This document shows positions 1-7,768 of a stretch of 64,000 bases of DNA, piece after piece. Source of the DNA: Flavobacterium hibernum (GTDB lineage Bacteria; Bacteroidota; Bacteroidia; Flavobacteriales; Flavobacteriaceae); contig NZ_JPRK01000005.1 of the NCBI RefSeq assembly GCF_000832125.1, forward strand, positions 248,001 through 312,000, read 5' to 3'. Made by a program: the position numbers and the translations under genes. Position 1 is the first letter of the stretch, and each line of letters starts with the position of its first letter. The notes under the pieces are model-generated. The model was given only the letters and a program-made list of their open reading frames with translations. It searched no databases and was not told the origin of the DNA.

Positions 1-840
1 CACATAACCAATCTTTGTCGAAACATCAAAACGTTCTGTATTGATTTCTGATCCCCAATGATTTTTTGTTCCGCGATCTGTATCTTTATCAAAATCAACC
101 TCTCCGGTTTGTTTTTTATCATTCATATATCTGAAATTAATAAAGCTCACCAAACCACTTTCGGGATTATAATATTGATAGCGATTCAAAACATTGATTT
201 GTTTTCCTAACGGATTATCTAGAAAACCGTCGTCATTCATATCGTTTTTCGCCACACGCGCATTTCCGTGTACAAATAGACTTGTTGCCCATTTATCAGA
301 AAGCTTTTTATTAAAATGAGTATTCACTTCAAAACGGGCATCGGTAGAACCGTATACATTCAAGAAAAACGGAATATCGCTTAAAGGTTTTAAAAGCTCT
401 GTATTTATTTGGCCCGAAATACTTTCATAACCATTAATAACACTCCCCGCTCCTTTTGTAATTTGAACACTTTCGATCCATGTTCCAGGAGTAAAAGACA
501 ATCCATAAGCTTGAGAAGCGCCTCGAACTGAGGGAATATTCTCTTCGGCAATTAATAAATACGGACTTGTTAGCCCAAGCATTTTAATTTGTTTGGTTCC
601 TGTTAAAGCATCTGAAAAATTGACGTCGATTGAAGGATTGGTCTCGAAACTTTCTGCCAAATTACAACAAGCTGCCTTAAGCAGTTCTTTGCTTGTAATA
701 ATAGTTGTATTACCTGTAAGTGTATAGGATTTTTTAATTCCTTTTTGCTTTTTTGTGATCTTAACTTCCTGTAAATCTTCTTGTGAAAAGACAGAGACAG
801 AAAGTAAAAATACAACAAAAAGCATTATATTTTTTTGCAT
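1..840 (-). CDS. TonB-dependent outer-membrane receptor, N-terminal part (cut by window edge)
   Basis: The reading frame begins with ATG at 838-840 and runs off the left edge after 280 codons, so only the signal peptide, plug and first barrel strands are seen. The first 20 residues form a signal peptide ending in VFSQE. The plug region (about residues 45-150) has the usual features, including a VQITKGAGSV stretch and GYESISGQIN. A Cys-Cys pair sits in LKAACCNLAESFETNPS, a sequence I associate with Bacteroidota receptors linked to metal handling. There is no CarboxypepD_reg domain before the plug. The upstream neighbour is a HYC_CC_PP protein, 111 bases away on the same strand. Metal (possibly copper) uptake is inference; the receptor family itself is clear. 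Confidence 0.9.
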   Translation of the reverse strand, partial: MQKNIMLFVVFLLSVSVFSQEDLQEVKITKKQKGIKKSYTLTGNTTIITSKELLKAACCNLAESFETNPSIDVNFSDALTGTKQIKMLGLTSPYLLIAEENIPSVRGASQAYGLSFTPGTWIESVQITKGAGSVINGYESISGQINTELLKPLSDIPFFLNVYGSTDARFEVNTHFNKKLSDKWATSLFVHGNARVAKNDMNDDGFLDNPLGKQINVLNRYQYYNPESGLVSFINFRYMNDKKQTGEVDFDKDTDRGTKNHWGSEINTERFDVSTKIGYV

Positions 841-951
841 AAAAAATGATTTTAATGTTGAATAGATTTACAGCCTTTCTAAATTTCTAAAATAGAAACT
901 ATCAAAAAGCATTACACAAACTATATTATAGCTTGTTTCTAAACATTAAAA

Positions 952-1350
952 TCAGGAGTAAAAAATATATTGGTGATATAGCTTAAATAAAGGCGGGGCA
1001 TTCGCATCTGAATAATACGAAATGATTTGATTGCTTTTGAAATTGGTAATCGACAAAAAAGCAATTGGCTGATAATCCTGAACTAATAAAGGAAAAGCTA
1101 ATTGAAAGAAGAATACTTTAAAAGTAGCATTGTCGGACTTTTTCTCAAAATGAACCACTTTGTCTTTACAACAAGATGATTTTTTTTCAGAAGCTCCACA
1201 ACATTTTTTCTCCGGAGCATCAGAAGTTGGTGTTTTTAATGAAACCGAAGCTATTTCTCCTCCGCAATAATGCACATCAAAAGCAAACCCAATGTTGGAA
1301 ACCAACAATAGGAACGCTAAAAACAGTCCTGTGCACTTCTTTAAATTCAT
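952..1350 (-). CDS. HYC_CC_PP family small secreted/membrane protein
   Basis: A 132-residue protein with an N-terminal hydrophobic signal segment (residues 7-24). It carries the three signatures that give the family its name: His27-Tyr28-Cys29, paired cysteines at 50-51 and again at 60-61, and Pro119-Pro120 in DANAPPLFK near the C-terminus. A second hydrophobic stretch lies at about 78-100. In Bacteroidota such proteins sit next to TonB receptors, as here. The Cys/His content fits metal binding in the envelope, but no function is established from the sequence. It probably forms a transcription unit with the receptor downstream. Confidence 0.82.
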   Translation of the reverse strand: MNLKKCTGLFLAFLLLVSNIGFAFDVHYCGGEIASVSLKTPTSDAPEKKCCGASEKKSSCCKDKVVHFEKKSDNATFKVFFFQLAFPLLVQDYQPIAFLSITNFKSNQIISYYSDANAPPLFKLYHQYIFYS

Positions 1351-1394
1351 ACTGCAAAATTATTCAAAAAGACTTAAAAAACTATATCGAAAAC

Positions 1395-1841
1395 TTATTT
1401 TTTAAAATTTTGTTGCTGATAGTAAAATGCCGGAATAAATAATATTACAAATATGGGCTGAATAATAAATCGTCTAACATAAAACAAAAGCCAGTTCCAT
1501 TCCTGAAAATATTTGAGAATTATAAAAAACATCACAAACAAAACGATTATAAAAAATCCATATAAAAGCATACTAAACTTTAGGATATCCTTGTCATGAA
1601 ATAAAGTATGAATTAGTATTAATGACAAAACGCTATTTATTAAATACCGAAATAAAAGTCCACAAAAAAGCTTAAAATTATTCACTTCGGGAAATGGTGA
1701 ATTCTTGAAATCAAATTTAAAATAATTCAAAAAAGGATCGTAAAACAGCTCGCTTTCCAAATTTCGAATAATCGCAAAGCACAATATAATTACAATTGTA
1801 ACTATAACTTTATATTTATGCTTAAGGGTTTTATTTAGCAT
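1395..1841 (-). CDS. Exosortase F system-associated membrane protein
   Basis: A 148-residue protein with about four hydrophobic segments (roughly residues 12-27, 60-80, 90-110, 122-142). Its start overlaps the end of the exosortase gene by 11 bases, so the two are translationally coupled. A small membrane protein directly after xrtF is the standard arrangement in Flavobacteriia, and the sequence (ESELFYDPFLNYFK, WNWLLFYVRRFIIQPIF) fits that family. Its biochemical role is unknown; it probably supports XrtF in the inner membrane. Confidence 0.75.
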   Translation of the reverse strand: MLNKTLKHKYKVIVTIVIILCFAIIRNLESELFYDPFLNYFKFDFKNSPFPEVNNFKLFCGLLFRYLINSVLSLILIHTLFHDKDILKFSMLLYGFFIIVLFVMFFIILKYFQEWNWLLFYVRRFIIQPIFVILFIPAFYYQQQNFKK

Positions 1842-2367
1842 ATTTTGAAAATTTGTTCACCCAAAAAATCCACAAAAGAAAAACCAATCCGTAAATAATT
1901 AAAGGAAAAAAAGTTCCATGCAAAAAATGTTTATAGTCAGGAAAATGGAATAATAAAACAACTAATATAGAAATACGAACTACGTTAAAAATATAAATCA
2001 GCAGGATACCCAGTAGAATAAAAGACAATGTTGTTTTAAATTCTCCAGAAAAAGCAAGTACAAAGGAAACAAATAGAATAATTACACTAACAGCATTACA
2101 TCCTTCAACAATACGAACATGATACCTATCGTTATACCAAACTTCTAACCAGGAGTCCGCTATACTTTTATGAATGTTAACATTGTAATTAAAAACATGC
2201 ATTAATTGTTCAACATTCTTTCCAACTATCATTGTAATTGCGTCAACATCATTTGTCGAAAAACTATTGAGATACAACTTATAAAGTAGTGTAAGTAAAA
2301 TATAAGCCGCAAAAAAAGTGCTAATAAAAATCAAGAATGGCTTAAATTGTACTAAGTAGTTTTTCAA
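1831..2367 (-). CDS. xrtF: Exosortase family protein XrtF
   Basis: Exosortases are multi-pass inner-membrane cysteine transpeptidases that cut and re-anchor exported proteins carrying a C-terminal sorting signal. This 178-residue protein has at least five hydrophobic segments. The catalytic triad is visible: Cys90 in EGCNAVSV, Arg131 in NVVRIS, and a His in HFLHGTFF (147 or 150). The length is at the short end of the family, typical of the XrtF subgroup. It is divergently placed from the GAF protein gene and coupled to the associated protein downstream. No matching sorting-signal substrate was recognised in this window. Confidence 0.88.
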   Translation of the reverse strand: MKNYLVQFKPFLIFISTFFAAYILLTLLYKLYLNSFSTNDVDAITMIVGKNVEQLMHVFNYNVNIHKSIADSWLEVWYNDRYHVRIVEGCNAVSVIILFVSFVLAFSGEFKTTLSFILLGILLIYIFNVVRISILVVLLFHFPDYKHFLHGTFFPLIIYGLVFLLWIFWVNKFSKYAK

Positions 2368-2414
2368 CGGTATTTTTTTTTCAAATTTATGTATTTTTTA
2401 AGTTTGGCTTTAAA

Positions 2415-2422
2415 TACTTTTG
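2415..2422 (+). promoter_or_regulatory. Probable -7 box (TACTTTTG) for the GAF-domain gene
   Basis: Exact match to the Bacteroidota TAnnTTTG element, 17 bases before the ATG at 2440. No good TTTG -33 box stands at 19-21 bases upstream, so the call rests on the -7 match and position. Confidence 0.45.
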
Positions 2423-2439
2423 TATAAAATTTTCATATC

Positions 2440-2895
2440 ATGACATTTCAAGAATTACAACCAAAAATAAGTGCTATTATTACTGACAACAAAATAGTTA
2501 GGGACGAAAAATTATTAGCAATTTGTCAATTATTAAACGAAAGCATAGAGTATTACAACTGGGTTGGTTTTTATTTTGCCAATCACGAGAACAAAACTTT
2601 GCACTTAGGCCCTTATGTTGGTGCCGAAACTGATCATACTGTTATTCCTTTTGGAAAAGGCATTTGCGGTCAGGTTGCCGAAAGTAATGCTAATTTTGTA
2701 GTGCCAGATGTTGCTGCACAAGACAATTATATAGCATGTAGTTTTACTGTAAAATCCGAAATCGTAGTTCCGTTATTTGTAAATGGACAAAATATTGGCC
2801 AGATTGACATTGACAGCCATGTGATCGATCCTTTCACAGAAGCTGACGAAAGATTTTTAGAATTTGTAAATCAAGAGGTTTCTAAATTGTACTAA
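2440..2895 (+). CDS. GAF-domain protein of the free methionine-(R)-sulfoxide reductase family
   Basis: A 151-residue single GAF domain closely resembling fRMsr (YebR-type), which reduces free Met-(R)-sulfoxide. Family landmarks are YYNWVGFY, LGPYVGA, IPFGKGICG (Cys76), NYIACS (Cys100), EIVVPL and DIDS. In characterised enzymes three cysteines matter (E. coli 84, 94, 118). Here the equivalents of 94 and 118 are present, but the position of Cys84 (between GPYVGA and VIPFG) has no cysteine. It could work with a different resolving partner or be a ligand-binding relative. It is a cytosolic protein with no signal peptide. A separate promoter is likely, see the -7 box at 2415. Confidence 0.85.
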   Translation: MTFQELQPKISAIITDNKIVRDEKLLAICQLLNESIEYYNWVGFYFANHENKTLHLGPYVGAETDHTVIPFGKGICGQVAESNANFVVPDVAAQDNYIACSFTVKSEIVVPLFVNGQNIGQIDIDSHVIDPFTEADERFLEFVNQEVSKLY

Positions 2896-2935
2896 AAAAA
2901 ATACATCTATATTTTCTAATTTTATAAGTTCGTTC

Positions 2936-3874
2936 ATGAAAATCCGTTTTTTTACCCCATTTCTATTTTTAGTTCCCATCTTCCTTTTTTCACAAAACGC
3001 ATCAGACAAAATTATCTATTTTGATTCAATTGGAAAAGATGCTTCAAAAGAAAATCACAGTTCTTACAGAATTATAAAAGATTTCTACACTGAAAAGGAT
3101 TTATATCAAGTTAATGATTATTACAAATCTGGCGTTTTAAAGATGGAAGGGAATTCTAAAACAAAAGATGGATTATCTAGAGAAGGCGAATATACTTACT
3201 ATTATGAAAATGGTAAAAAGGAAAAAACTGAAAATTACATTAAGTCAAGATTAAATGGAAATTTATCAGAGTGGTATGAAAACGGCAGCCCAAAATTAAA
3301 AGGAGAAAACATTGATTCTGAATCAGCAATTGATTCAGATATTAAAATTTATGATTTTTGGAATTCTAAAAACGAACACACTGTCGCAAAAGGCTATGGT
3401 TGGTATGAAGATGAAGGAGAAAATTTTATCGCTCAGGGAAATATAAAGAATGGATTCAAAGATGGAGAATGGAAAGGCTTCGATAAAGATCTAAAATATC
3501 AATACATAGACCTTTATAACGAAGGAAAATTCATCTCGGGAAAAAGTAAAAACTCTGAAGATATAATAAAAGAATATACCGTTTTGGAATCAAGACCGAT
3601 GCCCAAAAAAGGAATAAACGATTTTTACCAATTTATCGGAACCAATTTTGTTATAACAAAAGAAGCAATCAAAAACAAAGTTTCAGGAAAATTAATCATT
3701 CAATTCATAATTGAAAAAGACGGTAAAATAACAGAGCCTAAAATACTAAAATCACTAGGATACGGTCTAGATGAAGAAGCTATTAGGATTATTACAAGTT
3801 ATGAAAATTGGATTCCCGCACAACAAAGAGGCGTACCTGTGCGCGTAAAGTATTCTATACCACTAACAATATAA
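2936..3874 (+). CDS. Secreted protein with YwqK/MORN-like repeats and a TonB C-terminal domain
   Basis: This 312-residue protein starts with a cleavable-looking signal peptide (residues 1-19, ending FLFSQ). Residues about 55-185 contain repeats of the type YYENGKKE / WYENGSPKLKGE / GWYEDEGENFIAQG, as in YwqK/MORN-like proteins. Residues about 240-312 form a TonB C-terminal domain (GKLIIQFIIEKDGKI, DEEAIRIITSYENWIPAQQRG, VPVRVKYSIPLTI). It lacks the N-terminal membrane anchor and Pro-rich linker of a true energy-transducing TonB, so it more likely uses the fold for binding a periplasmic partner. It lies 40 bases after the GAF gene and may be co-transcribed. Its role is unknown. Confidence 0.78.
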   Translation: MKIRFFTPFLFLVPIFLFSQNASDKIIYFDSIGKDASKENHSSYRIIKDFYTEKDLYQVNDYYKSGVLKMEGNSKTKDGLSREGEYTYYYENGKKEKTENYIKSRLNGNLSEWYENGSPKLKGENIDSESAIDSDIKIYDFWNSKNEHTVAKGYGWYEDEGENFIAQGNIKNGFKDGEWKGFDKDLKYQYIDLYNEGKFISGKSKNSEDIIKEYTVLESRPMPKKGINDFYQFIGTNFVITKEAIKNKVSGKLIIQFIIEKDGKITEPKILKSLGYGLDEEAIRIITSYENWIPAQQRGVPVRVKYSIPLTI

Positions 3875-3951
3875 ATTTGCAAAACAAATAAGGCGGTAAA
3901 TTACTCAAAAAACAAAAATTAATATACTATTTTAAGATTCTTTTATTTTTG

Positions 3952-3983
3952 TTTGATTCTTTTGTTTTTTTAAGCTAATTTTG
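3952..3983 (+). promoter_or_regulatory. Promoter of rpsO (TTTG-N20-TAATTTTG)
   Basis: TTTG at 3952-3955 and TAATTTTG at 3976-3983 are separated by 20 bases, matching the Bacteroidota housekeeping consensus. The start codon of rpsO follows at 4037, leaving a leader of about 45 bases, room for the usual S15 autoregulatory structure, though I did not identify one. Confidence 0.75.
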
Positions 3984-4036
3984 CACCGTCTTACAAAAGA
4001 TGTACGACTACATAAAAATCATTAAATAATATTGGA

Positions 4037-4303
4037 ATGTATTTAACTAAAGAGAAAAAAGAAGAGATTTTCGCACAACACGGTGAAGCAACAAACACTG
4101 GAAAAGCTGAAGCTCAAATCGCATTGTTTACTTACAGAATTAGTCACTTAACTGAGCACTTGAAAAAAAATCGTCATGATTATAATACTGAGCGTTCATT
4201 AGTACTATTAGTAGGTAAAAGAAGATCGTTGCTTGATTACTTGAAAAAGAAAGAGATCAACAGATATCGTGAGATTATCAAAGTATTGAATATCAGAAAA
4301 TAA
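4037..4303 (+). CDS. rpsO: 30S ribosomal protein S15
   Basis: A complete 88-residue S15, the usual length. It binds 16S rRNA in the central domain and nucleates assembly of the platform. Conserved features are the start YLTKEKKEEIFAQHG, the TGKAEAQIALFTYRISHLTEHLK helix-loop and the LLVGKRRSLLDYLKKK core. It sits directly before pnp, as in many bacteria, but a good terminator (4313-4340) separates the two, so pnp probably depends partly on read-through or its own promoter. Confidence 0.98.
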   Translation: MYLTKEKKEEIFAQHGEATNTGKAEAQIALFTYRISHLTEHLKKNRHDYNTERSLVLLVGKRRSLLDYLKKKEINRYREIIKVLNIRK

Positions 4304-4312
4304 TCAATATAG

Positions 4313-4340
4313 AAAAGAGGTGCGAGAGTGCCTCTTTTTG
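4313..4340 (+). terminator. Intrinsic terminator after rpsO
   Basis: Stem AAAAGAGG (4313-4320) with CCTCTTTT (4331-4338), inner wobble pairs and a GAGA loop, followed by a T-rich tract. It ends the rpsO message 10 bases after the stop codon. Confidence 0.8.
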
Positions 4341-4384
4341 TTTTTACATTACAAGCATTTTATAAGAAAAAAAGTTTGGTTTTT

Positions 4385-4447
4385 CATTGGGTTTTAGATT
4401 AACAACAACTACACACACAACAACTACAACACAACTAAAACCCATTG
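4385..4447 (+). promoter_or_regulatory. pnp leader stem with CA-rich loop
   Basis: CATTGGGTTTTAG (4385-4397) pairs with CTAAAACCCATTG (4435-4447) at 12 of 13 positions. The 37-base loop between them consists almost only of A and C with a few T. The structure ends 21 bases before the pnp ATG. PNPase of E. coli is autoregulated through a stem in its leader; a comparable control is inferred here. An unstructured CA-rich loop would offer a single-stranded landing site for an RNA-binding protein or ribosome. Confidence 0.55.
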
Positions 4448-4468
4448 TATAACCAATAAGGAAAAATT

Positions 4469-6604
4469 ATGATTCCACAATTATTTGTAGAAAAGATCGA
4501 TTTAGGTGATGGCAGAAGCATCACAATCGAGACAGGACGTTTAGCAAAACAAGCTGATGGTTCTGTAGTAGTAAGAATGGGCGACACGATGATACTTGCG
4601 ACAGCAGTATCTGCACGTAGCGCTAACCCAAATGTTGATTTTTTACCATTAACGGTAGATTATCGCGAAAAATTTGCTGCAGCTGGTCGCTTCCCAGGAG
4701 GTTTCTTCAAGAGAGAAGCTCGTCCAAGCGATAGCGAAGTATTAACAATGAGATTAGTAGACCGTGTTTTACGTCCGCTTTTCCCAGACGATTACCACGC
4801 TGAAACTCAAGTTATGATTCAATTAATGTCTCATGACGAAGAAGTTATGCCTGATGCTTTAGCTGGTTTAGCTGCATCTGCTGCATTAGCTGTTTCAGAT
4901 ATTCCTTTTTACAATTTAATTTCTGAAGTACGTGTTGCACGTATCGACGGAAATTTTGTAATTAACCCAAGCAGAGAAGACCTTGCAAAATCTGACATCG
5001 ACATGATGATCGGAGCTTCTATGGATTCTGTAGCAATGGTTGAAGGAGAAATGAAAGAAATTTCAGAAGCTGAGATGGTTGAAGCAATTAAATTTGCTCA
5101 CGAAGCTATCAAAGTTCAAATTCAGGCACAATTACGTTTACAAGCTGCTTTTGGTAAAAAAGAAATTCGTACTTACGAAGGTGAGAAAGAAAACGAAGAA
5201 ATTTACAAAAAAGTAAAAGCTGCTGCATACGATAAAATATACAACATTGCAAAAGTTGGTTCGGCTAAACACGAAAGATCTGCTGCATTTGCTGAAGTAA
5301 AAGAAGAAGTAAAAGCCCTATTTACTGAAGAAGAATTAGCCGCTGACGGTGATTTGGTTTCTAAATACTTTTACAAAACAAACAAAGAAGCTGTTCGTAA
5401 CGTAGTCTTAGAATTAGGTGTTCGTTTAGATGGCAGAAAAACTACAGACATTAGACCAATTTGGTGTGAAATCGATTATTTACCAAGAGTTCACGGTTCA
5501 TCTTTATTTACACGTGGAGAAACTCAAGCTTTGGCAACTGTAACTTTAGGAACATCTAGAGAAGCAAACCAAATTGACTCTCCATCAGAACAAGGTGAAG
5601 AAAAATTCTACTTACATTATAACTTCCCTCCTTTCTCTACTGGTGAAGCAAAACCTCTAAGAGGAACTTCAAGAAGAGAAGTTGGTCACGGTAACTTAGC
5701 TCAAAGAGCTTTAAAAAACATGATTCCTGCTGATTGTCCTTACACAATTCGTATTGTTTCTGAAGTTTTAGAATCTAACGGTTCTTCTTCTATGGCAACA
5801 GTTTGTGCTGGAACAATGGCTTTGATGGATGCTGGGATTCAAATGGTAAAACCAGTTTCTGGAATTGCTATGGGATTAATTACTGACGGTGAAAAATTTG
5901 CTGTATTGTCTGATATTTTAGGTGACGAAGATCATTTAGGAGATATGGACTTTAAAGTAACTGGAACTGCTGACGGTATTACAGCTTGTCAAATGGACAT
6001 TAAGATTGACGGTTTACGTTACGACATTATGGAGCAAGCTTTAGGGCAAGCACGTGAAGGACGTTTACATATTTTAGGAAAATTAACTGAGACTATTGCT
6101 GCTCCTAGAGCTGATGTAAAAGCTCACTCTCCAAAAATCATTACCAGAACTATTCCTGGAAACTTTATTGGAGCATTAATTGGACCTGGAGGAAAAGTAA
6201 TTCAAGAATTACAAAAAGCTACTGGAACAACTATTGTAATCAACGAAGTTGATGAGCAAGGTGTTATCGAAATCTTAGGTACAGATCCTGCTGGAATTGA
6301 AGCAGTATTGGCTAAAATTAAGTCAATCACTTTCAAACCACAAATGGGAGAAGCTTACGAGGTAAAAGTAATTAAAATGTTAGATTTTGGAGCTGTAGTT
6401 GAATATACTGCTGCGCCAGGAAATGAAGTTTTATTACACGTTTCTGAATTAGCTTGGGAACGTACCGAAAATGTTACTGATGTTGTAAACATGGGTGATG
6501 TATTTGAAGTAAAATACCTAGGTGTTGATCCTAAAACTAAAAAAGAAAAAGTGTCAAGAAAAGCACTTTTACAAAGACCTCCACGTGAGGAGAAAAAAGA
6601 GTAA
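4469..6604 (+). CDS. pnp: Polyribonucleotide nucleotidyltransferase (PNPase)
   Basis: A 711-residue enzyme of full family length that degrades RNA 3' to 5' by phosphorolysis. Order: first RNase PH domain (residues about 10-145), all-alpha linker, second RNase PH domain (about 320-550) with [13 protein letters not shown] and the active-site region [18 protein letters not shown], followed by [22 protein letters not shown], then a KH domain ([22 protein letters not shown]) and a C-terminal S1 domain ([20 protein letters not shown]). The trimer forms in the cytosol. It follows rpsO and has its own structured leader and terminator. Confidence 0.98.
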   Translation: MIPQLFVEKIDLGDGRSITIETGRLAKQADGSVVVRMGDTMILATAVSARSANPNVDFLPLTVDYREKFAAAGRFPGGFFKREARPSDSEVLTMRLVDRVLRPLFPDDYHAETQVMIQLMSHDEEVMPDALAGLAASAALAVSDIPFYNLISEVRVARIDGNFVINPSREDLAKSDIDMMIGASMDSVAMVEGEMKEISEAEMVEAIKFAHEAIKVQIQAQLRLQAAFGKKEIRTYEGEKENEEIYKKVKAAAYDKIYNIAKVGSAKHERSAAFAEVKEEVKALFTEEELAADGDLVSKYFYKTNKEAVRNVVLELGVRLDGRKTTDIRPIWCEIDYLPRVHGSSLFTRGETQALATVTLGTSREANQIDSPSEQGEEKFYLHYNFPPFSTGEAKPLRGTSRREVGHGNLAQRALKNMIPADCPYTIRIVSEVLESNGSSSMATVCAGTMALMDAGIQMVKPVSGIAMGLITDGEKFAVLSDILGDEDHLGDMDFKVTGTADGITACQMDIKIDGLRYDIMEQALGQAREGRLHILGKLTETIAAPRADVKAHSPKIITRTIPGNFIGALIGPGGKVIQELQKATGTTIVINEVDEQGVIEILGTDPAGIEAVLAKIKSITFKPQMGEAYEVKVIKMLDFGAVVEYTAAPGNEVLLHVSELAWERTENVTDVVNMGDVFEVKYLGVDPKTKKEKVSRKALLQRPPREEKKE

Positions 6605-6637
6605 TCAGATCTTAGTTTACTAAAGGTTTATTCATAG

Positions 6638-6675
6638 AAAACCCCAATTCATTTATTTGAATTGGGGTTTTTCGT
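6638..6675 (+). terminator. Intrinsic terminator after pnp
   Basis: A 14-bp perfect stem, AAAACCCCAATTCA (6638-6651) with TGAATTGGGGTTTT (6658-6671), six-base loop, then more T. The A-run on the other side would also make it work on the minus strand. Confidence 0.9.
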
Positions 6676-6942
6676 TTTTAATTTATTTCATAAAAACTCT
6701 CTTCATTTTCAAAGTAAAATCGTGAAATGACTTTATTTCAAAACCATTTAAGATCAAAAAAACAAGCTTCACTACCTAAAAAAAACCTTGAAAAAGCCCC
6801 AATAACAAGGCAATTCATTATTTAAAAATTAAAAATTAAAATTTTATTAACAAAGAGTTATACCTCACGAACCCTTAATTTTACTGGCAAAACCAAACAA
6901 CCTAATCATAAAAAAATAGCATTTTTATTACATTTTAACACT

Positions 6943-6979
6943 TTTGCGTGATTTTTCAAACATTTTTTTAATACTTTTG
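6943..6979 (+). promoter_or_regulatory. Possible promoter of the TonB receptor operon
   Basis: TTTG at 6943-6946 and an exact TACTTTTG at 6972-6979. The 25-base spacing is longer than the usual 19-21, so the -33 assignment is uncertain. The -7 box lies 38 bases before the first start codon of the operon. Confidence 0.4.
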
Positions 6980-7017
6980 AAATCCACCAATCCAAAAAAC
7001 ATAAAACCACAATCCTT

Positions 7018-7764
7018 TTGAAAAATCACAAAAAACACCACATCTGTATCCTCATATTTGGATTTTTATTAAACTTTTCTAATTTATACAGCCAATACAA
7101 TAAAGATGAATCATTTCACAATTGGTTTGACAATATTGTTGGAAAAGAAAATCTTAACATTAGCAATGGCCCAATCTACAAAGACAGCTACATAACGCTT
7201 GGCGATAATAGTATGTACTATATCGCAAATAATTTTATGAAGGGAAATGTTACTTACGATGGTCAAACTTACTACGACATAAACATCAAGTACAACCTCT
7301 ACAAAGACGAATTGATAATTAATCCAATTGGAGAATCTAAATATTCTTCATTGCTTCTTAGTATGAATAAAACATCTGGGTTTTATGTAAACGGCAAAAA
7401 TTTCGTAAAACTAGACAAAAACCTATCTCCATTACCACAGCTAACTACGGGTTACTACGAGGTAAATGCTCTTCGAGAAGGTTTTAATTTTTACATTAAA
7501 CATTCCAAGAAGATCGAAAGTAAAACACAAGATCTCAAGTCTTACTCCTATTTCACGGAAAACAACAGTTATTTCATCTTTTATAAAAACACTTTTTACA
7601 GTAGCAATAGCAAAAGTGATCTTATAAAAATATTTCCAAATCAAAAGAAACAGATTAATGATTTTTATGCAATGAATAGAGAAATTCGAAAATCAGACAA
7701 TGATCAATTCATGATCAATTTACTTAAACACATTAACACTTCTCTATTAATTACAGAAAAATAA
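7018..7764 (+). CDS. Secreted protein of unknown function, first gene of a receptor operon
   Basis: 248 residues with a signal peptide (about residues 1-25, ending in NLYSQ). I do not recognise a domain. The protein is rich in Asn, Tyr and Lys and begins its mature part with NKDESFHNWFDNIVG. The start is a TTG codon; no suitable ATG follows before the hydrophobic segment. The stop is only 4 bases from the ATG of the TonB receptor, so it is very likely co-expressed with it and may act in the same envelope process. Confidence 0.65.
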   Translation: MKNHKKHHICILIFGFLLNFSNLYSQYNKDESFHNWFDNIVGKENLNISNGPIYKDSYITLGDNSMYYIANNFMKGNVTYDGQTYYDINIKYNLYKDELIINPIGESKYSSLLLSMNKTSGFYVNGKNFVKLDKNLSPLPQLTTGYYEVNALREGFNFYIKHSKKIESKTQDLKSYSYFTENNSYFIFYKNTFYSSNSKSDLIKIFPNQKKQINDFYAMNREIRKSDNDQFMINLLKHINTSLLITEK

Positions 7765-7768
7765 ACTT

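Larger units (their letters stand above)
6605..7017. other. Intergenic region between pnp and the receptor operon
   Basis: 413 bases without a gene. It contains the pnp terminator near its left end and a promoter-like pair near its right end. Between about 6680 and 6940 it is AT-rich with no reading frame or clear inverted repeat that I can support. Confidence 0.6.

Noticed and set aside
603..818. Plus-strand open frame of 71 codons
   Set aside because: It is the antisense of the TonB receptor N-terminus, which has a signal peptide and plug motifs on the minus strand.
1176..1442. Plus-strand open frame opposite the HYC_CC_PP gene
   Set aside because: The minus-strand protein has all three family motifs; the plus frame shows no domain or start signals.
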